From Lichina pygmaea (Eukaryota; Ascomycota; Lichinomycetes; Lichinales; Lichinaceae): a stretch of 64,000 bases of DNA. Below, piece after piece: positions 33,486 to 46,034 of the stretch. The stretch is from NCBI GenBank assembly GCA_963422465.1, contig OY730169.1:2790001-2854000 (forward strand). Reading direction: 5' to 3'. Positions within the stretch are counted from its first letter, which is position 1; every line of letters starts with the position of its first letter. Made by a program: the position numbers and the translations under genes. Under the pieces are notes generated by a model that searched no databases, was not told the origin of the DNA, and saw only the letters and a program-made list of their open reading frames with translations.

Positions 33486-34701
33486 ATGGCCTCCTCATCT
33501 GCCGCGACGGAAAGCCAAGCTGCACAGGACCAACTAGCAGCAGCAGCGACCAGCCTGGGTCCTCGTGCGACAGCCCTCTACAAGATCTACGGCGAGGCCT
33601 TGGGCCACACGATCAAGAGCATCGGCTACGACCATTTTGCCTCCTGCTTTCCGACCCCGGCCAAGTATTGCCCCGACAGCCTACGACGCGTCTGGGCGCA
33701 GATGATCGGGCGGTTTGAGGAGCTTGCCAGGGTGAGTGCTACAAAAACGCGGCGTCGTTCATATTTGTCTCGATTCGTTGCTGGTCCGCGCTGGCTCTGC
33801 TGGCTCTCCCCCCTCTCACCTTCTCTGCATGAAAACACCGGGAAGAGCTTCCTGTGGGGAGACTTCATTTGCGAGTGGAGCATGGTTGCCTTGCGTGCCG
33901 CATCCTGCCATGGAGCATGTTCCCATGCCAAGCCTGCAAGATGCTCGTCCAGGCTTGCCAAAACACAAGGCTTGCCTCGTCCGTCATCTGCTTCTCTGTT
34001 CCTACACTTCCTCGACATTGGCAATTACTGCCGAAGCTGCACCCCGAGACTGATTTCGAAATCGACCTGCATCTACCAGAGCGAGTTTGAAGACATCCTA
34101 CGCGAGCGGGACGCTGTCCGTCTTCTGGACGGACTGGATCGGTTGGTGGTCGAGGCCTCCAAGAGGAAGCAGGCCTCCGAGTCTGCCTCTGGCGGAGCAG
34201 CAATCGATATACCGATAGCGTACAAACAACCACCCCCCCCCCCCCCCCCCCCTTTCCTTTTTTCCTTTTTTCCCCGATGCTTGTTGGTAATCACCGCGCA
34301 AGACCGCCGAGAAAGGTTTCACCTCGACGTGGCGGATCTAATGCAATGCACACGTGGTCATCATTCGGGCCATCGTACTGTCCTTGAAGCTTTCTGACAA
34401 GACGGACAGGCCACACACCCTCCCGCCGGACGCGTTGCTGCAGGCGCACGTTGCACCTTACCTTGCCCAACATGCGGCGACCTTGAAGGAGCATATGCAG
34501 GCGACGCAGACGCGAAATGAGGAGCTGTTCGGCACGGTCGCCGCACAGCGCGAGGAAGTACAGCAGCTGCTCGAGTTGCTCGAGAGGGCATTGGGCGATG
34601 TGGACGCCGCCGTCGACCGCCTGCAAAATTACGGGGGACGATGGCTCGTCGACGACATTGAGAAGATGGATCAAGAGCCGAGGGGAGGCTCTTCCCGGTG
34701 A
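33486..34701 (+). CDS. NNF1: Kinetochore MIND-complex subunit Nnf1
   Basis: Nnf1 pairs with Mtw1/Mis12 in the four-subunit MIND complex that links CENP-C/centromeric chromatin to Ndc80. Exons 33486-33731, 34080-34219 and 34410-34701; 225 aa. Family blocks: RATALYKIYGEALGHTIKSIGYDHFASCFPTPA, then across intron 1 FEELARSEFEDILRERDAV and LLDGLDRLVVEASKRK, then PHTLPPDALLQAHVAPYLAQH and a Glu/Leu-rich coiled-coil C-terminus. Intron 1 is long for this window (348 nt). Intron 2 contains a 20-base C run (34233-34252), so read or assembly length there is uncertain but does not affect coding. The Ala-rich start is typical of fungal Nnf1. Confidence 0.9.
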
Positions 34702-36604
34702 CAGTCCACTCCTGCGTTATCGGCTGCAGATGAAACGGGAGGTCTCCAGAGCTGGACCTCCATGACCGGACAGCTCAGGCCAGGCACGCCAGCCAAGGCA
34801 ACACACCACACACTCTACGGAAGGTGTGGCGTAAACCGAGTCTGGCGACTCATACGAGACATGTCCCTTGTACTACGCCCCAGTACCCGACTCGGCCGTT
34901 CCCATCAGCACGCATGTTAGCCGAAGGCGTATCGTGGGCCGAGCGGTTAGGGACATCGGCGAGAGAGGGTTTCAGAGGAACGTGGCGGCCCGGCAAGGAT
35001 TTTGGTTTCACCTTGGCAGGAGTCGTCAACGTGCTCCGGGAAGATGGCGATGATGATGCGGGATTCGTCAGGTCTCAGACGCACGAAGACAAGACTCGCT
35101 GCGCTCATCCCCCTTTGAGAATCTGCACTAAGGGGACCGGGCACGCCAGGCACCAGAAGCTGAAAAAAGTTTGTGCTGCCACGTGGATTCGACATGTCTC
35201 ACGGATCTTTCCGCGACAGCACTTCCGCCTGTCATCACGCGCGATTTCTGGATGACAGTCCGAGTCGACGTCGGTCAGAGGACCTCGAACGTCATGCCAA
35301 CCGGCCATACAATACCTCGTACATACGTACCCTCGTACAGTTCTGGCGGGGATGAGCACAGCATCGCTGAGGTAATTACTGAGCGTACGTACAGTATCGT
35401 ACGGTATCAGTCTTCGGTGGAGAACGTATGTAGCGGCTCGGCAGTTCGTCAAGAAGTGTCAACGGCGCCCGTCACGCCTCTGTCGAGTCACCGGGCTGCG
35501 GAGGAGCATCCGCCACCGCTACAGTCGTCTCGGTGTTCCGACACGCCTGCGGGACCGCTCCGTCATGGCTATCGGATTCGGGCAACGGCAACAAGGACAC
35601 GGGTGCTCTTCAGCGTGCGTGAGCAGCCACGGTAGTGGAATGGCACCGACCGAGGAACGAACTGGCGGCGGCTGATCACCGCGTCTGCTTCCACGGTCGA
35701 GACCCCTTCTGGCGGGCGCGCGCGGGCGCGCTGGGCCGTGCAAGGGAGCCATGCGCCGCCGCTGCCACGTTTCGTCTAGCCCGGACACGGCCGTCTTTTC
35801 GGCGCCGAGGCTCGTCGGCCTCGCGCCTCTTCTGGCCTGCTCGAAGCTCGTCACCCGAACGTCTCCCAAGACCACCGAGTCTTGCCGCCCACGCCGCCTT
35901 TAGTCGGGCCGTCGCAGGCGGTCATTCTTTCGACAGTCCGCACAGCGGCGGCGTGAGAGAAGGCAGGCCATGCCGCCTGTCATCTCATCTCACTCCAAGG
36001 CGCTCGCGCCGCGCCGCGCCGCGCCGCGCCGCGCCGCGCCGCGCCGACCGACTCGGCTTACAGCAACGGCGGTCGAATGCGGTCCACCGAGAGGAAGAGG
36101 CGGTGGCTCGACCCGTCGAGGCCTTTTGGCGAAGTCCTGCGTGCCGTTCTCCGGATGTCATCGCCTGACCATGTCAACAGATGTCGTGCGTGAGGCCGGT
36201 GGGCAGAAGGAAAAAGAGCGCATTGATCTTCTATCGACAAGCCAACGAAGGAATCTACGCACTCGAATCCCTCTGATCCTCTGATCCCCTGATTGGAGAC
36301 TCGCTTGATATCCGTACAATATACGATACGTAGTCCCAGCACGCCATCGTGATGCTTTGAGGCTCGAGGCTGCCGGCATCCTCTGCAAACGAGAGGAGAA
36401 AGTTCTCCTGTTCGTCCACTGCGCCGAAGTGGCATGACCCAGACTCTCATCGCTCCTTTTTTTTGTTTTATTTTGTCGCAACGATGCGTCCGACGGGACG
36501 AGAGGCCTTCGGAAGGGACGGGGGGGCCGGACGAGGATGAGGACGCTCGCCGCCGGAGGAGAAGCAATGAAGACGGCGGTCCAAATCGCGTCGTGGAAAA
36601 AGAG
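34702..36604. other. Intergenic with a GCGCC pentamer repeat
   Basis: No supported gene. GCGCC is repeated about eight times at 36005-36046. GTAC-rich words occur at 35310-35405. The long open frames around 35640-36160 are by-products of very GC-rich sequence and have no domain. Confidence 0.5.
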
Positions 36605-36870
36605 CGGACAAATCACTGCCGTACCCCCCCCCCCCCCCATTTTACAGATTTCTTACTTCGGTGGCCCCCTCGCTTACTGTACATGTAGCCGAGACAATTA
36701 CGGTGGAGAAATACTTGGTGCGTGGTATTGTCAGGAGTTATGACACTCTCGCCTCAGCTGGCCTGAATAAACACCGCGCTTTCATACCGAGCTAGGGGGA
36801 TAAGAGGACGATACGGAAGTAAGCAATCACGGCAATCTACACAGAGGACGGTACGGCAAGTAATTGTCCG
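36605..36870. mobile_element. MITE E2, related to E1 and B
   Basis: 266 bp. The left end CGGACAAATCACTGCCGTACC (start 36605) and the right end (complement of CGGACAATTACTTGCCGTACC, end 36870) form inverted repeats. TTACTTC and CCCCTCGCTTA sub-motifs are shared with E1. A 15-base C run (36624-36638) lies in the left arm. The flanks are A-rich (GAAAAAGAG and AAAAAAAAG), so the target duplication is ambiguous. Confidence 0.75.
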
Positions 36871-37061
36871 AAAAAAAAAGCCCTAATTGATTACTACTCT
36901 CGGGTCACGATCCATCTTTGGACACGGAGTTCTGATCGTGACAGAACTAGCATCGTCGCCTTGTTTTCTTTCCTTGTGCCAACGGACGCCAACCGAAAGA
37001 GGCGGCACGATTGAGCGAGTGGATGTTCTAGAACATGGCTTCGCTGTGTTTTTGGGAGGTT

Positions 37062-37104
<43 letters not shown>

Positions 37105-38276
37105 TCAACGGCCGAGTTGGCTGCTGCATCGACGTTGAACGCTCGCCCCCCCAGGACATACTCGTATAGACTCATACCGTAGAGTGCCCAGACGTGCCCA
37201 GGGGTACGTTACGTACCAAGGGCCCGTTGCTGTCTTGACGTTGCCTCGTCTCCAGCTCGGTTGGATATTTCAAAAGTCGCTACCATCCTCGTGTGCGTAC
37301 TCGTGGTGCTGTGCGTGCGCCCGTACGTACGGCACGGGCCACTTCAAGTGCTGATGAAACTCGGCCGGCGGCGATTAGTAGAAGCAGTCACCGAGTACTC
37401 GTAGCCATTGGTGGACGCATTGGGGGGCACCACTGGACCTTAGGACTAGGGGGGGGAATAGTGATTGACACCCTGAATATCACATACCCTATTGCCCCCT
37501 GCCCCTTCTCGGCCTGTCGACCTGCATTCAGCACGGCAAGCAGGCTGCCGATTTTCTTGTCCCTCGATCTCATCGATGATGAGACGGTGACACAGACCCC
37601 CTTGATCAAAGATCAAAGACGATCAAAGATGATGTGAAATGAGCCCCTCCACTCGTATATCAAATAAACCGGACAAAAATCAAAAACAGAGGAGATGATA
37701 TTTTTTGATCTTGTCTGTCGCTAGTTGCCTACCGACAGCCAGCGACACCACCTTCCAACCCTCTCGCGCGCGCGCGCGCGCGCGTGCGCAACTCCCCTTT
37801 TCATCTTCAAGGAAGTCTCTTACGAGTTACGCTGGAGAAGTTCAAGTTGCTCTGCTTGCTTGATCAGCCGCCGTGACGACGCAGCCAGTCGAATCCGCCG
37901 AGGCTGTCGTCGCCCAATCCCGAAGCCCCGTCAATTTTCCTTTTTTTTTTTTCTTTTCCTTTTCTCTTGGGGAGGGGAGGGGGTTTTATTGTTTTGGGCC
38001 TCGTCGATCGCATATCGACGAAAATGTCCACTCAATCCCACGTCCACCGACCGCTACCGAGCCGTGGGAACGTACCGTAACCTACCGTACGATTACGTTC
38101 CGTAAAGGACGAAAACTAAAATACAGCCCCCCCCCCCCCCCCCCTCCCAAATAAAAAGAATATACGCGCCCCAGTCGCGGTGAGCTTTTGTCCAAAGCAG
38201 AAAAAATGAAATAAATTGCGCCTGCGAACGCCTCCGCAGCCCTTTCTCTGTCTCTCCCTCAAGAGAGAAAGTTATC
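36871..38276. repeat. Intergenic with (GTC)n, (CG)10 and a C run
   Basis: A GTC triplet run at about 37062-37098 gives a spurious polyAsp frame on the reverse strand. (CG)10 at 37765-37784 has Z-DNA potential. An 18-base C run lies at 38127-38144. Oligo-T tracts occur at 37938-37960. No gene seen. Confidence 0.6.
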
Positions 38277-39328
38277 ATGTTGATTGCCACGTTTCCCTCC
38301 CCCCTCCCCCAAAAGTAAGGACTCCGGAAACTCCGGATTTACCGTACATCTCGTGGCTGATCCAACTCGAAACTCGGATCATATATACAAGAAGAACGTC
38401 AACCCACCCTCTTTCCGAGACGAGAGAGAGGAAGATCTTTCCCTCCTTTCCCGCTCGCTTCTTCCGACGCCTCTTTCCATCGCAACTCCCAAACCAGGTC
38501 CGTCGGTTACTACCCTCCTTCGAGCGGAAGATATAACGGTTCGGTCGTTCCCCGGCTCGAAGGCGCCCGTCGTCGTGGTCATCGTCGTCGCCATAGGCGT
38601 CGCTGTCGTTCGAGTGTCGTCGACTTGCCGGAGACGGCAACGACCGTCGACGTTCCAATTGATCCCCGCGACGCCGTCGCGAAAGACGAGCGGGGGCAGT
38701 CCGCGTCGTCGTCCCTCCTCGGTCACCTGACCGAAGGCGTCGAACAGAGTCCGCCCGGGACCAGAGCGCCTTCGCCCGTCGCCACCATCGTCATGGGTCG
38801 CTCGGTCGCAGGCGAATCGGCACGGCCGATACTGGCTGCCAGCGTGAGCACCCCTTCCTCGTCCGCCCTCCCCCCGCCCTCCCTCGGCCGCTGCTCCCTC
38901 GGATCGGTTTCGGAAGGAGCGAGCGAGTCGAGGTGTTGGTATCGGCGACCCGAGATCGACGGGCTGACGCGCCCGTCGCACAGAACTCGTCCAAGCGCGC
39001 GTCGCGGCGGGCTTCCATCTACTCGAACACGCCGTCGGTGGCGCCTTCCGAGGCGACCGTCAACACGACCTCGTCCAGCGACCCCGCCGTCGTCGAGTTC
39101 AAGTACTACGCCGAGAGCGTGAGCCGGTTGGAGAACAAGCGTCTGCAGCAGCAACGCTACGTCCCGAGTCGGGAGAAGACCGAGAGCCTAAGCCAGCTCG
39201 CGCTGCAGGCCAAGCTCGAGCGTGCCCTCGACCGCCGCATGACCGGTCAAGATGCCGTGCTGCGACCCAAGGCCCTGCTCGAGAAGCCGCACGTCGAGTT
39301 CAGCCGCACCGCCTCGTCGCCCGCGTGA
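38277..39328 (+). CDS. Conserved fungal protein of unknown function (5' end tentative)
   Basis: Two exons are well supported by continuity and composition. One ends at 38843 and encodes SLLGHLTEGVEQSPPGTRAPSP; the other, 38984-39328, encodes RRASIYSNTPSVAPSEATVNTTSS, VVEFKYYAESVSRLENKR, QLALQAKLERALDRRMTG and the stop. I believe this pattern recurs in ascomycete hypothetical proteins but cannot name a domain. No ATG precedes the first conserved block in its frame. One possible solution is a 38-bp first exon 38277-38314 spliced (GTAAGG to CATAG) to 38597, which gives 209 aa in frame; this is a guess. The protein is Ser/Pro-rich at the start and a charged helix at the end. Confidence 0.6.
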
Positions 39329-42068
39329 GCCCCTGATCGTCCGTCTTCTCCCCCGCGGTCGTCAGTACGAACATCTCGACATCTTCACGGGCCGGACTGG
39401 GCTCGATTCATGCCTGCCGGGCCTCGTCCTCGATCGGCGGATGACATCGGCGTCGGACGGAAAGACAGACGGCCGGTCGGTCCTCACCGAGGCGCGTTCT
39501 CGGTTGCACCGATCCGATGGCTCTACCCCTGACCGACCAATCCGTCCGAGGACCTTGCTCGAAACCCCGGCACTCGCCTTGGAACCACGGCTCTCCGTAT
39601 CGTCTCTCGGCGCTGGGCGCTCTCGATGCATCAACCGACCAGCCAGCCAACCCACCAACCAACTACCCTTCTCCGACGACGGTCTTGGATCTTCCTAGCC
39701 TTTGACGTTCTGGATGTCGGCGTTTCTGCGGCGAAACCGCGGTGGCGCATGTCCATACTCCGTTGTCGCCTCGACCGCTTCTTTGCTGAGGTCTGTCATC
39801 TTTCCTTGTGGAAGCGTGTGTGGCTGTGTTAGATGTGGTCTGTCTTGCCCCACCTGAGGAGGCCTCTGTTGCACTTTTCCAGCCGTTCTCCTCTCTTCTG
39901 ATACCTCTTCCTTTGGTCTCGACGTCTCTTCTGTGTTTCCCTGTCGTCGCTGTCCTGCCTTGTCCTCCATAGAATCACGGCCCCCCCCCCCGCACGAACA
40001 GGCATGTTTTCACGCGCCTTGGATGCCTAAAGCATATCAATTGGACTTTGGCCACGACGATCGCGCTCCCCAGTGTCTTGCCGCTGTCCATCACCGTCGT
40101 GCAACGCTCTGTCGTGCAACGCTCGGTCGCGGAAAGAAGGGGCGGTACGCCTCTCAGGCCCGGCAGAAGCCGTCGAGGACCGCCACTGGGCCTGGCACGG
40201 CTGCCGCGATCTTCCCTCACGACGGCATGTGCTCTCTGTACTTTGCTCAAGCGTGACACAGTACCTCGGATGCCGTCTCGTACGGTCCGTCGCACCGTCG
40301 CACCGAGTACTGTCGATATCGGAAGCCTAGATCTCGGGACCTTGCATCCCGCCGTAGGCACTCGGAACTTTTTGCAACCCGGCGAGTCTTCATGTGATAG
40401 ATCAAAAGTACAATGATGAGAGCTTTCATGCTTCTGTTGTCCCTGCTGCGCATGCCGACTTTGGGTGAGCGGAATCGGCTACGCCAACCAGAGATGAAGA
40501 CTACCATACGACGCCTACACGAGGAAAGTCCAGGCCCGCTCCGATAGAGGCTGCAGGCCCACACAGACATGACAGCGTCGGCAGACGGTCGTCAAGCCAG
40601 CAGAGACTCCAGGTCAGGGTCCGTCTGGGTTGGGCCTAGCGAGTCGAGCAGAGCCATATCACGTGCTACCGGAGCGCATACGGGTACTGGTACGTTACGT
40701 ACAGTCAACTTCCATCGTCGACATGTGATACGTGTGTACACGAGGGTATCGGGACGTCCGCTACGTACGTAATCAGTAGGCAAGCTGGCCGAGGCCGCTT
40801 AGTCATTACAGTGGTCTCAAAGTGTGCCAATCAATATTGATTAGTTCGGGCTGACCTCCATGACCCTCTGGCTTCTTGAATGAATTCCCTAACAGGGAGA
40901 GCTGCTCGGATTGGAAGACTTGCGGCACAGCTACTTCCATACTCGCAGGTACTTCGGTCGGTTACGTATGTATTGAGTAAGTACGCACGTCCTCCCGTAG
41001 AAGGGCTCACATGATCGGATACAATTCAGCTCGTCTCTGTACGGTACTTAGACAGTGCTTGCCGTATTTCCCAAGAGCTCTTTCTTTCGAAATTTCCTCG
41101 CTTCCCCCTCTCCCACTCGCTCAAAGTCCAATTTCTTTTGAGAAACCGCAAGAAAGAGGAAGCACACTCTTTGTTCCTATAAAAAAAAAAAAAGGAGAGA
41201 GAACGGCACCCCCCCCCCCCCCCCCCGACTTTCCTCCCGTTCTGTTCGACATCACCTCATCTTCACACCCGACATCATCCCTGACCACATCAATCCATCA
41301 TCCATCATCAGCATCGTCATCATCATACCTCATTCATCATCATCCATCATCAGCTTCGTCAATCTTCTCCAATCCTCAGACAACCACCGACGCCACCCTC
41401 TCGTCGCTGCCCCAATCAGGCCTCACCCACGACCTGAAGCCGGACGACTCCAGCTCCGGGGTCAACCTCGCATCGGCACCAGCCAGGTTCCACCATTGTT
41501 CGTGTCCGCTTCCCACTCTGTCTTCTGTAGCGTCAAGGCCGTCTTCACCTTGACCTCCTGCTACACTCCGCCCCCGCACCCACGACCGTCTCGTCGATTC
41601 CGGCCGTCTTCATCCCTTTTTCTCTGCCCGTCCATCCATCTCCCCGAGTGCACCTCGGCTTCTTTATCTCTTTATCTGGGTTCTTTCAAGCAGTCACGCA
41701 GCGGGCGCCACGGTTCTCTCTCGCGGGTATTCTAGAGTTTTCTGCTTCGTCCCAGGCATCCTTAAAGGGCCTCACCCTCACCTCTCCCCCACATCGTCCA
41801 CCCGCTCACTCGCCCACCTACATTTTCCCACCTGACTGCCCCCGTCGACCTCACCTCGATCGGACCATCCACTGTCTCGTCTTTCGGGAAGCCGTCCTCG
41901 TCACGAGAACCCCTGTCGGGAACGGTGACCGGCTTCTGCAACCTGTGTCGAAGGTGAGCAGCCGTTGGCTCATCTCAGGCGAACGCTCCCCGGCCCGACT
42001 GACACAGTCGACACAGACGTGACTGCCACGAGGACCATCGGAACCGGCGTGGCTGTCTCCTAGCGAAA
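39329..42068. other. Intergenic, long pyrimidine-rich leader of the G3BP-like gene
   Basis: No supported gene in 2.7 kb. An 18-base C run at 41209-41226 is followed by CATCAT-rich and CT-rich sequence up to the start codon at 42069, which is typical of the promoter and long 5' UTR of a highly expressed fungal gene. GTAC words cluster at 40680-40770. Confidence 0.5.
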
Positions 42069-44258
42069 ATGGCGGCGCAGCAGGCGGCGGTGCCCATCGA
42101 TGGCAACTACGCACCACACGACGGCTACCACCCTGCGGCCATGGCAGCCGACGATCGTCAGGCACCTCGCACGCACCTGAACTCGACCGCGGCGTCGACC
42201 TCCGGCCCAGGAACCTTCGGGTCCCAGAACGCCGAGATGCCATCGACGAGCACCCAGAACAGCGGCGGCGGCAATCACGCCGAAGTCCCCAAGGATGAGG
42301 TCGGCTGGTACTTTGTCGAGCAGTACTACACCAACCTGAGCCGTTGTCCGGACAAGCTGCAGGTGTGTTCCCGCCGTCTGCGTGCTCCTTATCCTCGATG
42401 GAGATGTGCTGACCTAGAGATCCAGCTCTTCTACACGAAGAGGTCGCAACTGGTCTACGGTGAAGAAGCGGAAAAGGCCCCGGTGGCTGTTGGCCGCACG
42501 GTATGTGCCCTCTGCGTCTCCGTCCGGACGAGCTCGATTGCAGAAGCTCTCTGGTCGTGCTGGTCCCTCGCACTAACACCGCCGGCGTGGGTAGGCGATC
42601 GCGGAGAGCATCAAGAAGCTCGATTTCCAGGACTGCAAGGTCCGCGTGTCCAATGTCGACTCGCAGGCCTCGTTCCAGAACATCGTCATCCAGGTCATCG
42701 GCGAGATCTCCAACAAGTCGGCCCCTCATCGGAAGTTCGTGCAGACCTTTGTGCTCGCGGAGCAACCCAACGGGTACTTTGTGCTGAACGACATCTTTCG
42801 GTACATACACGACGAGGACGAAGACGAAGCGGAACTGGAGGGGGCCCCGGTGCAGCCCGAACAAGCGGCGCAGAGCCAGAGCGAGCAACGCGGGCCCAGG
42901 CAGGAACGATCGAGCGAGCTTGTCCCGACGGCCACCGGCCCGGCCGAGCCCCCGTCGCGGCCGGCAGACGAACCGGCGGTCGATGCCGAAGCGGAGGACG
43001 AGCCGGCTTCGACCGATGCCGGCGCGCAGCCGGACGGGAACGCTTCGGCGGAGCCGGAGTCGGCCACCGACGGCGTGTCTGCCGCCTCCGAAACCGCCGT
43101 CACGCCCGAGAAGGCCCAGGGACGAGAGCTGACACCCGCCACGTCGTCTGACGGTGCCGACGAGGAACGGGGACCGGGCCAGACGGTCGAGGCCGAGAAG
43201 CCGGCCGACGGCGTGGCCGAGCGCTCGGACGAGTCCGGCGAGAAGGAGGCTCGGCCGGCGCCCGTCGCAACTCCCCGGTCGGCTCGCGCCGAGGCCGCCG
43301 TTCAGCCCGCGGCTGCTGCCGGCGCTCCTACCTCAAAGCCGGCTGCTCCAAAGACGTGGGCCAAACTCGTTGCTGGCTCGAGCCCCGCCACCCCGGCCTC
43401 ATCGTCGTCGGTGGCCTCGAGTTCGCCGGCGTCGTCGCAGCCCAGGGCTGCCGCACAGACGCCATCCTCGGCACCGGCACCGGCACCAACTTCGGCTTCG
43501 TCGTCGTCGGCGCCGCCTCCACCGCCACCACCACCACCACCACCAGCGGCCTCTGCAACGTCACCGGAGGCGGGAGAGACACATCCGTCTCCACCCCAAC
43601 AGGGCGCTGGTGCTGGTGCTGGTGCTGGTGCTGGTGCTGGTTCTGGCTGGCAAACCGCGGGCACAGAACACGCCAAGCGGCAGAGCCGGCCACATTCGAC
43701 CTCCGGACCGAGCGACCGAGACAAGGTCTTGGCCTACGTCAAGAACGTCACGGAAAAGGTCTCGGTCGACGCCCTGCGAAGTGACCTGGAGAAGCACGGC
43801 AGCCTGGTGTACTTTGAGATTAGTCGGCCGAAGGTGAGGCCTCCGTCCCTCCCCCCACTTTCAGTTCTCGATCGCTTTGCAATGCGCTTGACGTTACCGC
43901 TCCGATTTGATCGTCCTGGGCTGACGAGACTTGGTGCCACCACCAGAACTGCGCCTTTGTCGAGTTTCAATCGCCAGCCGGCTACAACGCTGCCGTGGCC
44001 GCGAACCCCCATCATATCGCCGGTGAGGTGATCTACGTCGAAGAGCGTCGGCCGCGCACTGGTGCCTACGGATCTGGATTCTACTCCAACCGGGGTGGCC
44101 CTGGCCGAGGCCGCGGCGGCCCCGGGCACGACGGACGTGGCGGCCACCCAGGTCGCGGAAGCTACTCCAAGGACGGAGGCCGCGGTGGATACGGGCAAGG
44201 CCGCGGCCGCGGTGGCGCCATCACTCCCCGAGGCCGAGGCGGTGGACCCAACGCCTGA
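42069..44258 (+). CDS. G3BP-like protein: NTF2-like domain, disordered linker, RRM and RGG tail
   Basis: Stress-granule type RNA-binding protein; relatives (G3BP, Nxt3, yeast Bre5) partner the ubiquitin protease Ubp3/USP10. Exons 42069-42362, 42420-42500, 42595-43833 and 43947-44258; 641 aa. The NTF2-like domain (about 75-185) reads VGWYFVEQYYTNLSRCPDKLQ, IQLFYTKRSQLVYGEEAE and DFQDCKVRVSNVDSQASFQNIVIQVIGEISN. It is followed by about 300 residues of Glu/Ala/Pro/Ser-rich linker with proline and GAGAGA runs. An RRM (about 480-565) shows VKNVTEKVSVDALRSDLEKHG and NCAFVEF across intron 3. The end is an RGG-type tail (GGPGRGRGGPGHDGRGG). Intron 1 is 57 nt, in frame and stop-free, so retention would insert 19 residues in the NTF2 domain. 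Identification is firm. Confidence 0.92.
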
Positions 44259-45653
44259 GCGGTCCCTATAGGGACTCACCAGACCTCCAAACCCCAACCT
44301 CTAACCTCGAAAGCTCGGTGATGTTTTCCTATCTACGTCTTGCTCAGTCCCACTCTAGAGGCATCTGGTTGAGCTGCGACCATCGCTGACGCTGCACTGC
44401 GATCGTCGTGCGACTCGCGTCCGCCTGCATCTCTGGCCTTTCTCTGCCGCTCAGATACCTACTCCCTCCGTCGCAAGCACTCTTGTTTGTTTGTCTGATC
44501 GGTACATGCATCTACAGGCAAGAGGGGCCCTTGCTCGGGGGACTTTTCGTCCTGGCTTTAGCGATGAGCTCCGTCTTTGCTTGCTCATCGTTTTCCAACA
44601 TATCTAGGTTTCGGATTCGTTTTGCCGATTGCGAGAGCCCCTACAACATTCCCCCCACCCCCCCAGAAAAGTTCAACTGCGGGTTTCACGTCTCTGCTTC
44701 ACGGTGTCACTTCTTCACTTTCAAGTTCATATTCTGCCCCCAGCAACCCCTCGCCATGCTTCTGGTTTGCATTAGGTGTTCTGTTTGTTTTGACCTCTCA
44801 CATCCTGTTAGCGAGCTGCCTTTATATATCCTCTTCGAGTGTTTATTTCAAAAAACGCAAGCTATTGCGGCGTTTTGGGACCCATCTCGTGACAACAGAC
44901 TGTCCTGATGTGAAATGAAGCTGCTCATAAGTTGATTCCTACCGGGTGGCAGACTGCATTTCGGTCTTGACACATGTGTGACTTAGATCAGTTGTTGATG
45001 TTGAAGAAGTGAGTGACATGGCACTGGGTCCGCTTTGCTTCGCCAGGTTCATGTGCTCAAGCGTCCATACAAGCATATCTACGTACGCATCAGAGTGTGT
45101 AGATTCAAGGACTGCCTGCTCAAGATGACCATGTGGAGTGCTAGTGGTACCGGTACCGCGGAAACTTGGCAAGCTACCGCCAATATTACGCTGCACAGTC
45201 CTTACGTACGAGGCGCAGTGCCGTACGAGGGGACATGGCTAGGAATGTATATCAGGGCAGTTTAAAAATCCGATCTACATGGCAGGGCTGGGGGGGGGGG
45301 GTGCCGCAGGGGTAGTGTCTCCTGGGGTACGGAGGTACACCGGATGTGATTCTACGGATTATACTGAGCTACTCGGCCAAATGCACTGGATTTAGTTGAC
45401 TTCGGGTCTGCCCCGACGTGCCTGGGGTACGGGATGTAAGATATCTGCAACAGAGGTGCCATGATCGTGGGGCATGTCACAGGGGCATTGGACCCACATC
45501 TCTCATTACATCGCTTGCTATTCAAAGGTTTGCTTGTTCGGGAGCTGTGCCACACATATCCCATACTTCTGTTGTAGCGTCGTAAGCTCTACTGAGTGTG
45601 CCACAGAGGGGCTGGTACTTACGTACCATACGACGTACCTGGCCCCATTGGGA

Positions 45654-45684
<31 letters not shown>

Positions 45685-46034
45685 GGTACGCATGTACTTA
45701 CATCGGCAGATGCGTCTAACGAGATTAAGCGCCAAAGGTCGCGCGGCACGGATAAACTGTGATCCGGCGTTCCCCTGCAAGTCGCGTCAGATTTAGAACG
45801 CGGTTCAAGCTTCGAAGGCGGAGGATAGCGACGATTTGGATTCATCTCCGACTTGCGCTGAGAGAGATTCAAGGATCGATCCACCTACCTCAGCCTACAT
45901 CAACAGTATCTCCAAGGGACACAGATCCTCGGCTTCACCCAGAAGCGCCAGTGTCAGCGCCAGCGCCGGCGCCAGTGCGGTTGTCCCCATTTGTTCGTGC
46001 TGCTATCGGCTGCGGAGCTGTCGATATCGTCTGG
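44259..46034. other. Intergenic with two G runs
   Basis: G runs at 45290-45301 (12) and 45655-45683 (29, the longest in the window). The 45.7-46.0 kb part is the POB3 5' leader. No gene supported. Confidence 0.55.

Noticed and set aside
34824-36168. Several long open frames in GC-rich DNA
   Set aside because: Overlapping on both strands, Arg/Ala/Pro-rich, with no domain or splice pattern.
36894-37175. Reverse-strand polyAsp protein
   Set aside because: Produced by the GTC triplet run; the flanks are not conserved-looking.
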